From NCBI RefSeq assembly GCF_049532965.1, contig NZ_CP186694.1, positions 3,162,001 through 3,226,000 on the forward strand: a stretch of 64,000 nt of DNA, written 5' to 3'. Made by a program: the position numbers and the translations under genes. The stretch is from Roseateles sp049532965 (GTDB taxonomy: Bacteria > Pseudomonadota > Gammaproteobacteria > Burkholderiales > Burkholderiaceae_C). The notes beneath the pieces were generated by a model. The model was given only the letters and a program-made list of their open reading frames with translations. It did no database searches and was not told the DNA's origin. Positions 8,778 through 17,675 of the stretch are shown here, one piece after another (position 1 is the first letter of the stretch; each line of letters starts with the position of its first letter).

Positions 8778-9350
8778 TCACTTCACCCGCTGCTTCTCCA
8801 GCTTCCGCGCGAGCGTGCGGCGGTGCATGCCCAGCCGCCGCGCCGCCTCGGAGATGTTGAAGTCCGTCGCCGCGAGCGTCTCGTGGATGTGCTCCCACTC
8901 CAGCGTCTTGATGGAGGTCGTCGCGCGGTCGGTGACCTCGACCTCGGCGTCGCCCTGGGCGCGCGCGAACGCGGCTTCGATGTCGTCGGTGTTGGCCGGC
9001 TTGGCCAGGTAATGCCGCGCACCGAGCTTGATCGCCTCCACCGCCGTCGCGATGCTCGCATAGCCGGTCAGCACGACGATCACCATCTCCGCGTCGTGCT
9101 CGTGCAGCGTCTGGACGCAGGCCAGGCCGGAGCCGCCGCCGGCCAGCTTCAGGTCGACGACCGCGTACTCCGGAGCCTCCTCCGGGCCGCGCTCGGCCAG
9201 CAGCTTCTGCACCTGCTCGACGCTCGTCGCCCGCAGCACCTGGTAGCCGCGGCGCTCGAACGAGCGCGACAGCGTCCGCGCGAAGGCGTCGTCGTCCTCG
9301 ACGATCAACAGCAGGCGGTCGGTATCCGCGGAAAGGTCATCGGGCATCAT
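8778..9350 (-). CDS. regA: Redox response regulator RegA/PrrA family
   Basis: A 190-residue regulator with a receiver domain (LLIVEDDDAF, phospho-acceptor Asp66 in VVDLKLAGGGSG, lysine in YLAKPAN) and a Fis-type helix-turn-helix at the C terminus (NISEAARRLGMHRRTLARKL), the exact RegA/PrrA/ActR layout. It is the last gene of the cyo operon and overlaps regB by 14 bases. It probably tunes respiratory genes, including cyo, to the redox state. Two adjacent ATGs (9350 and 9347) are equally possible starts. Confidence 0.93.
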   Translation of the reverse strand: MMPDDLSADTDRLLLIVEDDDAFARTLSRSFERRGYQVLRATSVEQVQKLLAERGPEEAPEYAVVDLKLAGGGSGLACVQTLHEHDAEMVIVVLTGYASIATAVEAIKLGARHYLAKPANTDDIEAAFARAQGDAEVEVTDRATTSIKTLEWEHIHETLAATDFNISEAARRLGMHRRTLARKLEKQRVK

Positions 9351-10764
9351 GGGCGGCATTGTCCGGCAGGTCTTGAGGGGCCAACGCCGACAGGGGCATG
9401 CGGATCTCCACCTCCGCGCCGCCACCCTCCTCCGCCATCCGGTTGCGCGCCTGCAGCCGGCCTCCGAGGGAGCGCACGACGTTCAGCGCCAGGAACAGCC
9501 CCAGCCCGCCGCCCGCCCGGCCCTTGCTCGATTGATACGGCTTGCCGAAGCGCTCCAGCATCTCGGGCAGGAAGCCGGGTCCCCGGTCGCTGACGCGCAG
9601 CACCAGTTGACCGTCGTCGACCAGCGCGCGCAGCGTGACCGGCTCGCCGGGCGCGGCTTCCAGCGCGTTGTCCAGCACGTTGTCGATCATCTGCTTGAGC
9701 CCGACGTCCGAGACGATGCGCAGCTTCGGCAGGTCCGGCGCCGGCAGGTACTCCAGGCCGTGGTGCGCCCGCGTCGAACGCCAGTGCGCCGTGAGTTCGT
9801 CGAGGAAGGCCTGCAGCGTCGTCACCTCCGGTGCCTCGCCACGCAACTCGCCCGCCGACATCAGGATCCCGCTGACGATCGCCTTGCAGCGCTGCAGCTG
9901 CACCTGCATCTCCTCGATCTCTTCGCGCAGCTCCGGATCGCCCGCGAACGGCGCCATCCGCGACCAGTCGCCCAGGATCACCGACAGCGTCGCCAGCGGC
10001 GTGCCGAGCTCATGCGCCGCGCCCGAAGCGAGCAGGCCCATGCGGACGATGTGCTCCTCTTCGGCCGCCCGCTGACGCAGGTCGGCCAGGCGCGCGTCGC
10101 GCTGGCGTAGGTTGCGGCCAATCCGCTGGATGAAGATCACCAGCAGCGCCGCATTGAGCGCGAAGCAGATGAGCAGGCCGCCGATGTAATGCGTCGGCAG
10201 CGCGAGCCCCTCCATGTCCGGCACCAGCAGCGGCAGGTGCCACTGCGTGAGCGCGACGAAGCAGCCGCCCGTCAGCGCCACCGTGAACCAGATGTAGCGC
10301 GACGGCAGCAACACCGCCCCCACCGCGATCTGCAGCAGGAACAGGAAGATGAAGGGATTGGTGACGCCGCCGCTGTAGTACAGCTGGCCGCTCAGCACCG
10401 CGATGTCCACGAGCAAGCCGGCGAACAGCTCGGCGTTACGCACGCTGGGCACCCAGCGGGTGCGCAGCCAGCAGGCGATGTTGAACAGCACCAGCACGGC
10501 CAGCAGCGTCAGCATCTCCGGCATCGGCAGCCGGATCTGCAGCGCGAAGTGGACCGACAGCACCGTGCCGAACTGCCCCGCCGCCGCGAGCCAGCGCAGT
10601 TGCACCAGTTGCTGCAGGTTGTTGCGGCCGGCCTCGAGCGCCCGGCCGGCGCCACTCATGCCGTTGGCCGCGGTCGCGCCGGTGATCGCCAGCGCGCCGG
10701 CGGCGCCGTCCAGGTATCGGCTGTCGTCGGGGTGGTCGTCGTCCGGGTCGGGACGGCTCAACAT
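9337..10764 (-). CDS. regB: Redox sensor histidine kinase RegB/PrrB family
   Basis: A 475-residue membrane kinase with about six N-terminal helices, the quinone-binding signature GGVTNPF (residues 132-138), the H box GAAHELGTPLATL (His251) and an HATPase domain (DNVLDNALEAAP, GGGLGLFLA). Cys293 in LQRCKAIVSG sits in the dimerisation helix, where RegB carries its redox-active cysteine. It reads the ubiquinone pool and phosphorylates RegA. It follows SURF1 by 10 bp in one operon with the ubiquinol oxidase, so sensor and quinol consumer are made together. Confidence 0.94.
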   Translation of the reverse strand: MLSRPDPDDDHPDDSRYLDGAAGALAITGATAANGMSGAGRALEAGRNNLQQLVQLRWLAAAGQFGTVLSVHFALQIRLPMPEMLTLLAVLVLFNIACWLRTRWVPSVRNAELFAGLLVDIAVLSGQLYYSGGVTNPFIFLFLLQIAVGAVLLPSRYIWFTVALTGGCFVALTQWHLPLLVPDMEGLALPTHYIGGLLICFALNAALLVIFIQRIGRNLRQRDARLADLRQRAAEEEHIVRMGLLASGAAHELGTPLATLSVILGDWSRMAPFAGDPELREEIEEMQVQLQRCKAIVSGILMSAGELRGEAPEVTTLQAFLDELTAHWRSTRAHHGLEYLPAPDLPKLRIVSDVGLKQMIDNVLDNALEAAPGEPVTLRALVDDGQLVLRVSDRGPGFLPEMLERFGKPYQSSKGRAGGGLGLFLALNVVRSLGGRLQARNRMAEEGGGAEVEIRMPLSALAPQDLPDNAAHDAR

Positions 10765-10774
10765 CGCGCGGGCC

Positions 10775-11548
10775 TCAGTCCAGGCCGGGCCCGCCGGCCG
10801 CGCGGCGGCGCTCGACGCGCCACAGCCAGACGCCGATCCCCGCCGCCATCGCCGCCATCACGAACCAGGTCAACGCGTACTGCAGGTGGTTGTTGGCGAA
10901 GCGCACCACCGTCAGCCCGCCGCGCGGCCAGCGCGTGTGGTCGTCCGCCGCGGCGGCATCGACGAAGTACGGCGCCACGGGACCTTCGACGATCTTGCGC
11001 GCCTGGGCGATCGCCTCGACGTCGCGGGAATACCACCGCTCCTGTTCGGGCACGTTCTTGCGCAACAGGTTGCCGCCGGGTTCGCTGAAGCGAAGCAGCC
11101 CGACGACGCGGTCCTCGCCCTGGGCCTCGGAGGCCGTCCGCGACGCGCGCGTCTTGAACTCCGGCGGCACGAAGCCGCGGTTGACCAGCACCCAGTCGCC
11201 GCGCACGGTGCGCAGCGGCGTCAGCACCCAGTAGCCGGTGCCGAGCTCGGTGCTGGCACCGACCAGCGTCTCGCGCGAGTGATCGAAGGTGCCGGTCAGC
11301 ACGACCCGGCGGTACTCGTCGTCAGCCCGGTTGATCGCATCCCAGCGATCGGCGCCGGGCGCCTGCTCAGGCGGCGCGGCCAGCCGCTTGTCGACGCGCG
11401 CGATCAGGTCCTGCTTCCACGCCAGCCGCTGCAGCTGCCACGCGCCCAGCGCGACGAAGGCCACAAACAGAAGGGCCGCGCCCAACAGCAGCGCCCAGAA
11501 GGCGGTGCTGCGGCGCGGCCGCTGCGGTTCCGGATGGAGGTCGGTCAT
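10775..11548 (-). CDS. SURF1 family oxidase assembly protein
   Basis: A 257-residue inner-membrane protein with one helix near each end (about residues 14-38 and 222-244) and a periplasmic middle, the standard SURF1 topology. The motifs GAWQLQRLAWK, GTGYWVLTPLR and WVLVNRGFVP are conserved. SURF1 assists heme insertion into heme-copper oxidases; linkage to cyoABCD suggests it serves the heme site of the bo3-type enzyme here. It shares one base with the cyoD stop (TGATG). Confidence 0.94.
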   Translation of the reverse strand: MTDLHPEPQRPRRSTAFWALLLGAALLFVAFVALGAWQLQRLAWKQDLIARVDKRLAAPPEQAPGADRWDAINRADDEYRRVVLTGTFDHSRETLVGASTELGTGYWVLTPLRTVRGDWVLVNRGFVPPEFKTRASRTASEAQGEDRVVGLLRFSEPGGNLLRKNVPEQERWYSRDVEAIAQARKIVEGPVAPYFVDAAAADDHTRWPRGGLTVVRFANNHLQYALTWFVMAAMAAGIGVWLWRVERRRAAGGPGLD

Positions 11549-11952
11549 CAGGGCATGTTGCGCATGTCGTGGACCGGCATCATGTTGCTGTTCAGGTGGA
11601 ACATCACCCAGATCGACCCGGCCAGCATGATCACCACGACAGCGATCGTGAAGATCAGCGACAGCATCGACCAGCCGCCCTCGACCTTCGAGTTCATGTG
11701 CAGGAAGTACACCATGTGCACGACGATCTGCACCGCCGCGAAGCCCAGCAGCACCAGGCCGGTCGTGGTCGACGAGGGGATCACCTTCGCCATCACCAGC
11801 CAGAACGGGATCGCGGTCAGGATCACCGACAGCAGGAAGCCGATGACGTAGCCCTTGACGGTGGCGTGGTAGCCGACGTCCTCGTGGTCGTCGTGGCCGT
11901 GGCCGTGGTCGTGGCCATGGCCGTCATGCGTGTGGTGGTGGTTGTCGCTCAC
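11548..11952 (-). CDS. cyoD: Cytochrome bo3 ubiquinol oxidase subunit IV
   Basis: A 134-residue small subunit with three membrane helices and the conserved YFLHMNSK segment. It supports assembly of the CuB-heme o centre in CyoB. The first 25 residues are strikingly His/Asp-rich (about ten His), longer than in the E. coli protein, and could bind metal. It overlaps cyoC by 4 bases and is coupled to SURF1. Confidence 0.95.
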   Translation of the reverse strand: MSDNHHHTHDGHGHDHGHGHDDHEDVGYHATVKGYVIGFLLSVILTAIPFWLVMAKVIPSSTTTGLVLLGFAAVQIVVHMVYFLHMNSKVEGGWSMLSLIFTIAVVVIMLAGSIWVMFHLNSNMMPVHDMRNMP

Positions 11953-12572
11953 GGCAGCACTCCCATCAGGTAAACGAAGGTGAAGACACCGATCCAGATC
12001 ACGTCCAGGAAGTGCCAGAACATCGACAGGCAGATCAGGCGGCGCTTGTTCTCCTTGGTCAGGCCCAGCTTGGCGACCTGGATCATCAGCGTCACCAGCC
12101 AGATGCAGCCGAAGGTGACGTGCAGCCCGTGCGTGCCCACCAGCGTGAAGAACGAGGACAGGAACGCGCTGCGCTGCGGGCCCGCGCCCTCATGGATGAG
12201 GTGGGCGAATTCGTAGATTTCCACGGCCAGGAAGCACAGGCCCAGCACGCCCGTCACTGCCAGCCAGCCCAGGACGCCGGACTTCTTGTTGCCCAGCATC
12301 TTGATCATGGCGAAGCCATAGGTGATCGACGACAGCAGCAGGAAGCCGGTGTTCAGCGCCACCAGCGGCAGGTCGAAGAGATCGGCGCCCGACGGGCCGG
12401 CCGCGTAGCTGCGGCCCAGGACCGCGTACGTCGCGAACAGCACCGCGAAGATCAGGCAGTCGCTCATCAGGTAGATCCAGAACCCGAGGAGCGTGCCGTG
12501 CTGCGGATGGTGATCGCCGTTGTCGTAGAACACCGGCGCGCCGGTGTTGTTCGTCATGGTCGTTGCTTGCAT
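11949..12572 (-). CDS. cyoC: Cytochrome bo3 ubiquinol oxidase subunit III
   Basis: A 207-residue subunit with five membrane helices and strong CyoC motifs (GFWIYLMSDC, VEIYEFAHLI, GTHGLHVTFG, MFWHFLDVIWI). It packs against subunit I of the quinol oxidase in the inner membrane. An alternative ATG lies 15 bases in (12557); neither start has a convincing Shine-Dalgarno. It lies 23 bp after cyoB. Confidence 0.95.
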   Translation of the reverse strand: MQATTMTNNTGAPVFYDNGDHHPQHGTLLGFWIYLMSDCLIFAVLFATYAVLGRSYAAGPSGADLFDLPLVALNTGFLLLSSITYGFAMIKMLGNKKSGVLGWLAVTGVLGLCFLAVEIYEFAHLIHEGAGPQRSAFLSSFFTLVGTHGLHVTFGCIWLVTLMIQVAKLGLTKENKRRLICLSMFWHFLDVIWIGVFTFVYLMGVLP

Positions 12573-12595
12573 GTTGGAGTTCGCTCGCTGCGGAT

Positions 12596-14590
12596 TCAGG
12601 CCTGGGCGGCCAGCACCTTCGTGCGGACGTCTTCGGAGCGCGAGACTTCATCGGCGGGGATGTAGTAGTCGCGCTTGTAGTTGAAGGTGTGGACGATCGC
12701 CGCGATCACCGTCACCGCGAAGGCGACACCCGCCACCAGCCACATGTGCCAGATCAGGGCGAAGCCGAACAGCGTCGACAGGCCGGCCAGGATCACGCCC
12801 GCGCCGGTGTTCTTCGGCATGTGGATGGGCTTGAAGCCGGCCACCGGACGCTGGTGGCCGCGCTGCTTCATGTCGTGCCACGCATCGTGGTCATGCACCA
12901 CCGGCGTGAACGCGAAGTTGTACTGCGGCGGCGGCGACGAGGTCGACCACTCCAGCGTGCGGCCGTTCCACGGATCGCCGGTCACGTCGCGCAGTTGGTC
13001 GCGCTTGAGGAACGAGACCACCAGCTGGATCAGGAAGCAGCCGATGCCCGCCGCGATCAGCAGCGCGCCCAGTGCGGCGATCTGGAACCAGATCTGCAGC
13101 GACGGATCGTCGAAGTGGCTCATGCGGCGCGTCACGCCCATCAGGCCGAGCACGTACAGCGGCATGAAGGCGACGAAGAAGCCGATCTGCCAGAACCAGA
13201 ACGAGGCCTTGCCCCAGAACGGGTCCAGCTTGAAGCCGAAGGCCTTCGGGAACCAGTACGAGATGCCCGCCAGCAGGCCGAACAGCACGCCGCCGATGAT
13301 CACGTTGTGGAAGTGCGCGATCAGGAACAGCGAGTTGTGCAGCACGAAGTCGGCCGGCGGCACCGCCAGCAGCACGCCCGTCATGCCGCCGATCACGAAG
13401 GTGACCATGAAGCCGACGGTCCAGTACATCGGGACCTCGAACTTGATGCGGCCGCGGTACATCGTGAAGAGCCAGTTGAAGATCTTCGCGCCCGTCGGGA
13501 TCGAGATGATCATCGTCGTGATGCCGAAGAACGAGTTGACGCTCGCGCCCGAACCCATCGTGAAGAAGTGGTGCAGCCACACCAGGTACGACAGGATCGT
13601 GATGACGACGGTCGCGTAGACCATCGACGCGTAGCCGAACAGCTTCTTCTGGCTGAAGGTCGAGACGACTTCGGAGAAGATGCCGAAGGCCGGCAGCACC
13701 AGGATGTAGACCTCGGGGTGGCCCCAGATCCAGATCAGGTTGACGTACATCATGGCGTTGCCGCCGAGGTCCGTCGTGAAGAAGTTGGTGCCCAGGTAGC
13801 GGTCCATCGACAGCAGCGCCAGCGCCGCGGTCAGGATCGGGAACGAGGCCACGATCAGGATGTTCGAGCACAGCGAGGTCCAGGTGAAGACCGGCATCTT
13901 CATCATGGTCATGCCCGGTGCCCGCATCTTGATGATGGTGGCGATCAGGTTGATGCCCGAGAGCGTCGTCCCCACCCCGGCCACCTGCAGCGACCAGATG
14001 TAGTAGTCGACCCCCACGCCCGGACTCGCAAGCAGGCCCGACAGCGGCGGATACGCCAGCCAGCCGGTGCGCGCGAACTCGCCGACGAACAGCGAGGCCA
14101 TCACCAGCACCGCGCCGCCGGTGGTCATCCAGAAGCTGAAGTTGTTCAGGAACGGGAAAGCCACGTCGCGCGCGCCGATCTGCAGCGGCACGACGTAGTT
14201 CATGAAGCCCGTGATCAGCGGCATCGCCACGAAGAAGATCATGATCACGCCGTGGGCGGTGAAGACCTGGTCGTAGTGATGCGGGGGAAGGAAGCCGAGC
14301 TGGTCGCCGAAGGCGATCGCCTGCTGGGCGCGCATCATGAGCGCGTCGGCGAAGCCACGCAGCAGCATGACCAGGCCCAGCACGATGTACATGATGCCGA
14401 TCTTCTTGTGGTCGATGCTGGTCACCCAGTCACGCCAGAAGGGGCCCCAGAGCTTGTACTTCGTCATCATCGCGAGGACGAAGAGGCCGCCCAGGACGAC
14501 CATCGCGAAGGTGCCGACCAGGATCGGCTCGTGGAGCGGAAGCGCCTCTAGGCTGAGGCGTCCGAAGATGAGCTTTTGAGCGTCAATCAT
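12596..14590 (-). CDS. cyoB: Cytochrome bo3 ubiquinol oxidase subunit I
   Basis: The 664-residue catalytic subunit, which oxidises ubiquinol, reduces oxygen to water and pumps protons. All metal ligands are visible: the low-spin heme His in FTAHGVIM, the CuB His and cross-linked Tyr in WGHPEVYILV, the His pair in WLHHFFTMG, and the heme ligands in AHFHNVIIGG. About 15 membrane helices and full length compared with E. coli CyoB. It is the second gene of the cyo operon. Confidence 0.97.
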   Translation of the reverse strand: MIDAQKLIFGRLSLEALPLHEPILVGTFAMVVLGGLFVLAMMTKYKLWGPFWRDWVTSIDHKKIGIMYIVLGLVMLLRGFADALMMRAQQAIAFGDQLGFLPPHHYDQVFTAHGVIMIFFVAMPLITGFMNYVVPLQIGARDVAFPFLNNFSFWMTTGGAVLVMASLFVGEFARTGWLAYPPLSGLLASPGVGVDYYIWSLQVAGVGTTLSGINLIATIIKMRAPGMTMMKMPVFTWTSLCSNILIVASFPILTAALALLSMDRYLGTNFFTTDLGGNAMMYVNLIWIWGHPEVYILVLPAFGIFSEVVSTFSQKKLFGYASMVYATVVITILSYLVWLHHFFTMGSGASVNSFFGITTMIISIPTGAKIFNWLFTMYRGRIKFEVPMYWTVGFMVTFVIGGMTGVLLAVPPADFVLHNSLFLIAHFHNVIIGGVLFGLLAGISYWFPKAFGFKLDPFWGKASFWFWQIGFFVAFMPLYVLGLMGVTRRMSHFDDPSLQIWFQIAALGALLIAAGIGCFLIQLVVSFLKRDQLRDVTGDPWNGRTLEWSTSSPPPQYNFAFTPVVHDHDAWHDMKQRGHQRPVAGFKPIHMPKNTGAGVILAGLSTLFGFALIWHMWLVAGVAFAVTVIAAIVHTFNYKRDYYIPADEVSRSEDVRTKVLAAQA

Positions 14591-14658
14591 CTTGGATCTC
14601 GGTAGTGCTTGCGGTCCCGGCGCGGCTGCTCATCGCGGTCGCGCCGGGGGGACGCCAA

Positions 14659-15735
14659 TCAATTACGGGTGGCCGAGGCCTGCCATTGCGACGCGTACTG
14701 CCCCGCGTTGTCTGGCGTGCACAGCGCGGCCACGAAGATCCGCTTCTGCTCGTTGCTCCAGGGCTTGCTGGCCAGGCCGTCGATCGCGCCCTTGCCGCCG
14801 CCGCCCGCGGCGTCGATGGCCATCATCTGGCCCATGCACATCTTGGTGCCGTCGACGCAGCGGTTCACGACCGCGTCGAACAGGCCGGGGGCGACGCTGG
14901 CGAAGCGGCGCACCGGCTGGCGCTCGGACGGCTTCTCGAGCTCCAGGTACAGGTCCTTGGTCAGCGCGACGCCATCGGCCTTGTTGCGGTCGACCCAGGC
15001 GGCAAACTCGTCGTTGCTCAGGCCATGGAACTTGAAGCGCATGTGCGAGAAGCCGTCGCCGCTGAAGTTGGCGGAGAAGCCGTCATACACGCCGGGCTGG
15101 TTGATCACCGCGTGCAGCTGGCTCTGCATGCCGGGCATCGCGTAGATCATGCCGGCCATGGCGGGCACGTAGAACGCGTTCATCACGGTCGACGAACTGA
15201 TCTTGAAATGGATCGGGCGATCCACTGGCGCGGCCAGCTCGTTGACGGTCGCCACGCCCTGCTCGGGATAGATGAACAGCCACTTCCAGTCCAGCGCCAC
15301 AACCTCGACCGTCAGCGGCTGCACGCCGGCCGGGATCGGGCGCTGCGCGTCCAGGCGCTCCAGCGGGCGGAACGGATCGAGCTTGTGCGTCGAGATCCAG
15401 GTCATCGCTCCCAGCGCGATGATGATCAGCAGCGGCGCGCCCCAGATGATCAGCTCCAGGCGCGTCGAGTGGTCCCACTCCGGCGAGTAGGTCGCCTGCG
15501 TGTTGGACGCGCGGTAGCGGAACGCGAAGACGAGCGTCAGGATGATCACCGGGACGATGATCAGCAGCATCAGCAGCGTCGAGGCGACGATCAGTTGCGC
15601 CTGCTGGTTGGCGATGTCGCCCGACGGCTTCATCACGACCATGTTGCAGGCGGACAGGGGCAGCGCCAGGGCCAGCAGCCCGAGACGGGCGAGCGGACGG
15701 GCGAGACTTGTTTTTGGATAGGCTTTGAGGTACAT
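14659..15735 (-). CDS. cyoA: Cytochrome bo3 ubiquinol oxidase subunit II (lipoprotein)
   Basis: A 358-residue subunit with a lipoprotein signal (LSAC, Cys30), two membrane helices and a periplasmic cupredoxin-like domain without the CuA ligands, as in quinol oxidases. The segments LDWKWLFIYPEQ and MAGMIYAMPGMQ are characteristic. It is the first gene of the operon, transcribed from the 212-bp region shared with the divergent MFS transporter. The C-terminal extension past residue 290 is longer than in E. coli and contains the CMGQMM motif. Confidence 0.96.
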   Translation of the reverse strand: MYLKAYPKTSLARPLARLGLLALALPLSACNMVVMKPSGDIANQQAQLIVASTLLMLLIIVPVIILTLVFAFRYRASNTQATYSPEWDHSTRLELIIWGAPLLIIIALGAMTWISTHKLDPFRPLERLDAQRPIPAGVQPLTVEVVALDWKWLFIYPEQGVATVNELAAPVDRPIHFKISSSTVMNAFYVPAMAGMIYAMPGMQSQLHAVINQPGVYDGFSANFSGDGFSHMRFKFHGLSNDEFAAWVDRNKADGVALTKDLYLELEKPSERQPVRRFASVAPGLFDAVVNRCVDGTKMCMGQMMAIDAAGGGGKGAIDGLASKPWSNEQKRIFVAALCTPDNAGQYASQWQASATRN

Positions 15736-15947
15736 GGGACTTCAGCAGACCAGCAGGCGTAGTTCACTCGGAAACCCCCTCTACGTCGCCTTGCGGCGGG
15801 ATTCCCGCCATCCGAAACCTGGGGTTTCCTCTGGAGGGAAAGCGATAAAGGGGAAAACGACAGTTGTCGACCGTTGCACGCCGGGCGCAGATTTTGCCCG
15901 ATTGACTCAAACCAACTATTGGACATTTTGTCCCAGGTAGGAGACCT
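15736..15947. promoter_or_regulatory. Divergent control region of cyoA and the MFS gene
   Basis: A 212-bp region between two divergent genes. It contains GAAACC at 15771-15776, again at 15814-15819 and inverted at 15823-15828, so the last two form a 6-bp palindrome with a 3-base spacer. A second small palindrome, CGACA-GT-TGTCG, is at 15858-15869. A TTGACT at 15902 with a poor -10 could serve the MFS gene. These are plausible regulator sites for the redox-responsive cyo operon, but no known consensus fits fully. Confidence 0.4.
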
Positions 15948-17306
15948 ATGAACAGCAGCACCCTTTCGACAGCCGGGCAACACCTGGCCACCGTGGGACA
16001 GCCGCTGCCGCGAGGCACCGGGGTGGCGACGCAGGAGGAACAGGAGGCGATCGCCCCGGGCGACATCGCCGTCGGGGTGGTGATCGGGCGGGCGTCGGAG
16101 TACTTCGACTTCTTTGTCTACGGCATCGCTTCGGTGCTGGTCTTCCCGGCCATCTTCTTTCCGCACATGGAGCGGCTGGAGGGCACGCTCTACGCCTTTG
16201 CGCTGCTGGCGCTGGCCTTCGTGGTGCGGCCGGTGGGGACCTTGGTCGGGATGGAGATCCAGCGGCGCTTCGGCCGCAGCGTGAAGCTGACGGTGGCGCT
16301 GTTCCTGCTGGGCATCTCCACCTGCACGATCGCGGTGCTGCCCGGCTTCAACACGTGGGGCGGGACGGCGATCGCGCTGCTGGCGGCCTGCCGCATCGGG
16401 CAAGGCCTGGCCCTGGGCGGGTCCTGGGACGGACTGCCCTCGCTGCTGGCGCTGAACGCCCCGGAGGGCCGGCGCGGCTGGTACGCGATGCTGGGGCAGC
16501 TCGGCGCGCCGATCGGCTTCCTGATCGCGGCGGCGCTGTATGCCTACCTGTGGAGCAGCCTGGCCACTGTCGACTTCCTGAGCTGGGGCTGGCGTTATCC
16601 GTTCTTCGCGGCGTTCGCGATCAACGTCGTGGCGCTGTTCGCCCGGCTGCGGCTGGTCGTGACCCACGAGTACGAGAAGAACCTGGAAGAGCATGAGCTC
16701 GACCCGTGCGACACCAGCGAGCTGTTCTCGCAGCAGGGCTACAACGTGTTCATCGGCGCCTTCGCGGCGCTGGCGAGCTATGCGCTGTTCCACATCGTCA
16801 CGGTGTTCCCGCTGTCGTGGGTGATGCTGTATGGGGACCAGAACGTCACGCAGTTCCTGACGGTGCAGGTGATCGGGGCGCTGCTGGCCGCGGGGGCGAT
16901 GCCGATCTCCGGCATGGTGGCGGACCGCATCGGCCGGCGCAGCACGCTGGGCACGCTGGCGACGACGATCGGCATCTTCAGCCTGTTCGCGCCGATCCTG
17001 CTGAACAGCGGCAGCATGGGCCAGAACATCTTCATCCTGGTGGGCTTCGTGCTGCTGGGGCTGTCGTACGGCCAGTCGTCGGGCGCGGTGACGTCCAACT
17101 TCCTGCCCCACTTCCGCTACACCGGCGCGGCGCTGACCTCGGACCTGGCGTGGATCATCGGCGCGGCATTCGCGCCGCTGGTGGCGCTGGGCCTGTCGGC
17201 CAAGTACGGGCTGTGGGCGGTGACCGCCTACCTGCTCTCCGGCGCGATCTGCACGCTGGTGGCCCTGCGCACCAACCGGATGCTGCAAATGAAGGACAAG
17301 GACTGA
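15948..17306 (+). CDS. MFS transporter, metabolite:H+ symporter type
   Basis: A 452-residue, 12-helix transporter with the MHS-subfamily features YFDFFVYGIAS after the first helix, the loop motif VGMEIQRRFGR and a second-half GMVADRIGRRS. Members take up organic acids or amino-acid derivatives with protons; the substrate is not deducible. It is divergent from cyoA and followed by a strong terminator, so it is a single-gene unit. A GGAG lies just before the ATG. Confidence 0.88.
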   Translation: MNSSTLSTAGQHLATVGQPLPRGTGVATQEEQEAIAPGDIAVGVVIGRASEYFDFFVYGIASVLVFPAIFFPHMERLEGTLYAFALLALAFVVRPVGTLVGMEIQRRFGRSVKLTVALFLLGISTCTIAVLPGFNTWGGTAIALLAACRIGQGLALGGSWDGLPSLLALNAPEGRRGWYAMLGQLGAPIGFLIAAALYAYLWSSLATVDFLSWGWRYPFFAAFAINVVALFARLRLVVTHEYEKNLEEHELDPCDTSELFSQQGYNVFIGAFAALASYALFHIVTVFPLSWVMLYGDQNVTQFLTVQVIGALLAAGAMPISGMVADRIGRRSTLGTLATTIGIFSLFAPILLNSGSMGQNIFILVGFVLLGLSYGQSSGAVTSNFLPHFRYTGAALTSDLAWIIGAAFAPLVALGLSAKYGLWAVTAYLLSGAICTLVALRTNRMLQMKDKD

Positions 17307-17353
17307 CACCCGAACCCGCGACACGGGCTTGACAGCCCGCGACGTGAAAAAGC

Positions 17354-17384
17354 AACGGCCGGTCGACAAGACCGGCCGTTTTTC
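17354..17384 (+). terminator. Rho-independent terminator of the MFS gene
   Basis: A perfect 11-bp stem (AACGGCCGGTC at 17354-17364 and its complement at 17370-17380) with a 5-base loop, followed by a T-rich run. It lies 48 bp after the MFS stop. The upstream A-rich flank may allow function in both directions. Confidence 0.92.
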
Positions 17385-17447
17385 TTATCCCCCGCCCGCC
17401 CGGCGGGAGAGGAAGAGGGAGAGAGAGGGAGGGAGGGAGGGGCCCCC

Positions 17448-17675
17448 TCAGGGGTAGCTGATCGTCAGCTTGTACGGCGAGGTGGTGCTGGACCCGCTGT
17501 ACGACATCACCTTGATGTAGACCGTCTGCGCGGTCGTGCCGTTCTGGTACGTCAGCGACTCGCTGCTGCCCACCGCCTCCGAGCGCGCCAGGCCGGTGCC
17601 GGTGGAGCGCACGACATACAGGTCGTAGTCGATGCTGGACGAGGTCGGACCGGTCATGTCCACGCGCAGGCGCTG
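17448..17675 (-). pseudogene. Detached C-terminal PPC-domain piece of the CehA-like protein
   Basis: Out of frame with the upstream gene, this stretch encodes the missing second half of its pre-peptidase C-terminal (PPC) domain (MTGPTSSSIDYDLYVV, then VYIKVMSYSG). Joining the two frames near 17675 by adding one C on the coding strand restores a standard PPC domain. It is either a real one-base deletion or a sequencing error. The internal ATG at 17663 is unlikely to be used. Confidence 0.8.

Noticed and set aside
12563..14551. Long plus-strand open frame opposite cyoB
   Set aside because: Translation is dominated by Arg, His, Asp and Gln with no motif; cyoB on the minus strand has all catalytic ligands.
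15902..15930. Sigma-70 promoter for the MFS gene
   Set aside because: TTGACT is good but the best -10 (CATTTT at 16-bp spacing) is weak and leaves almost no leader; kept only as a note in the control region.
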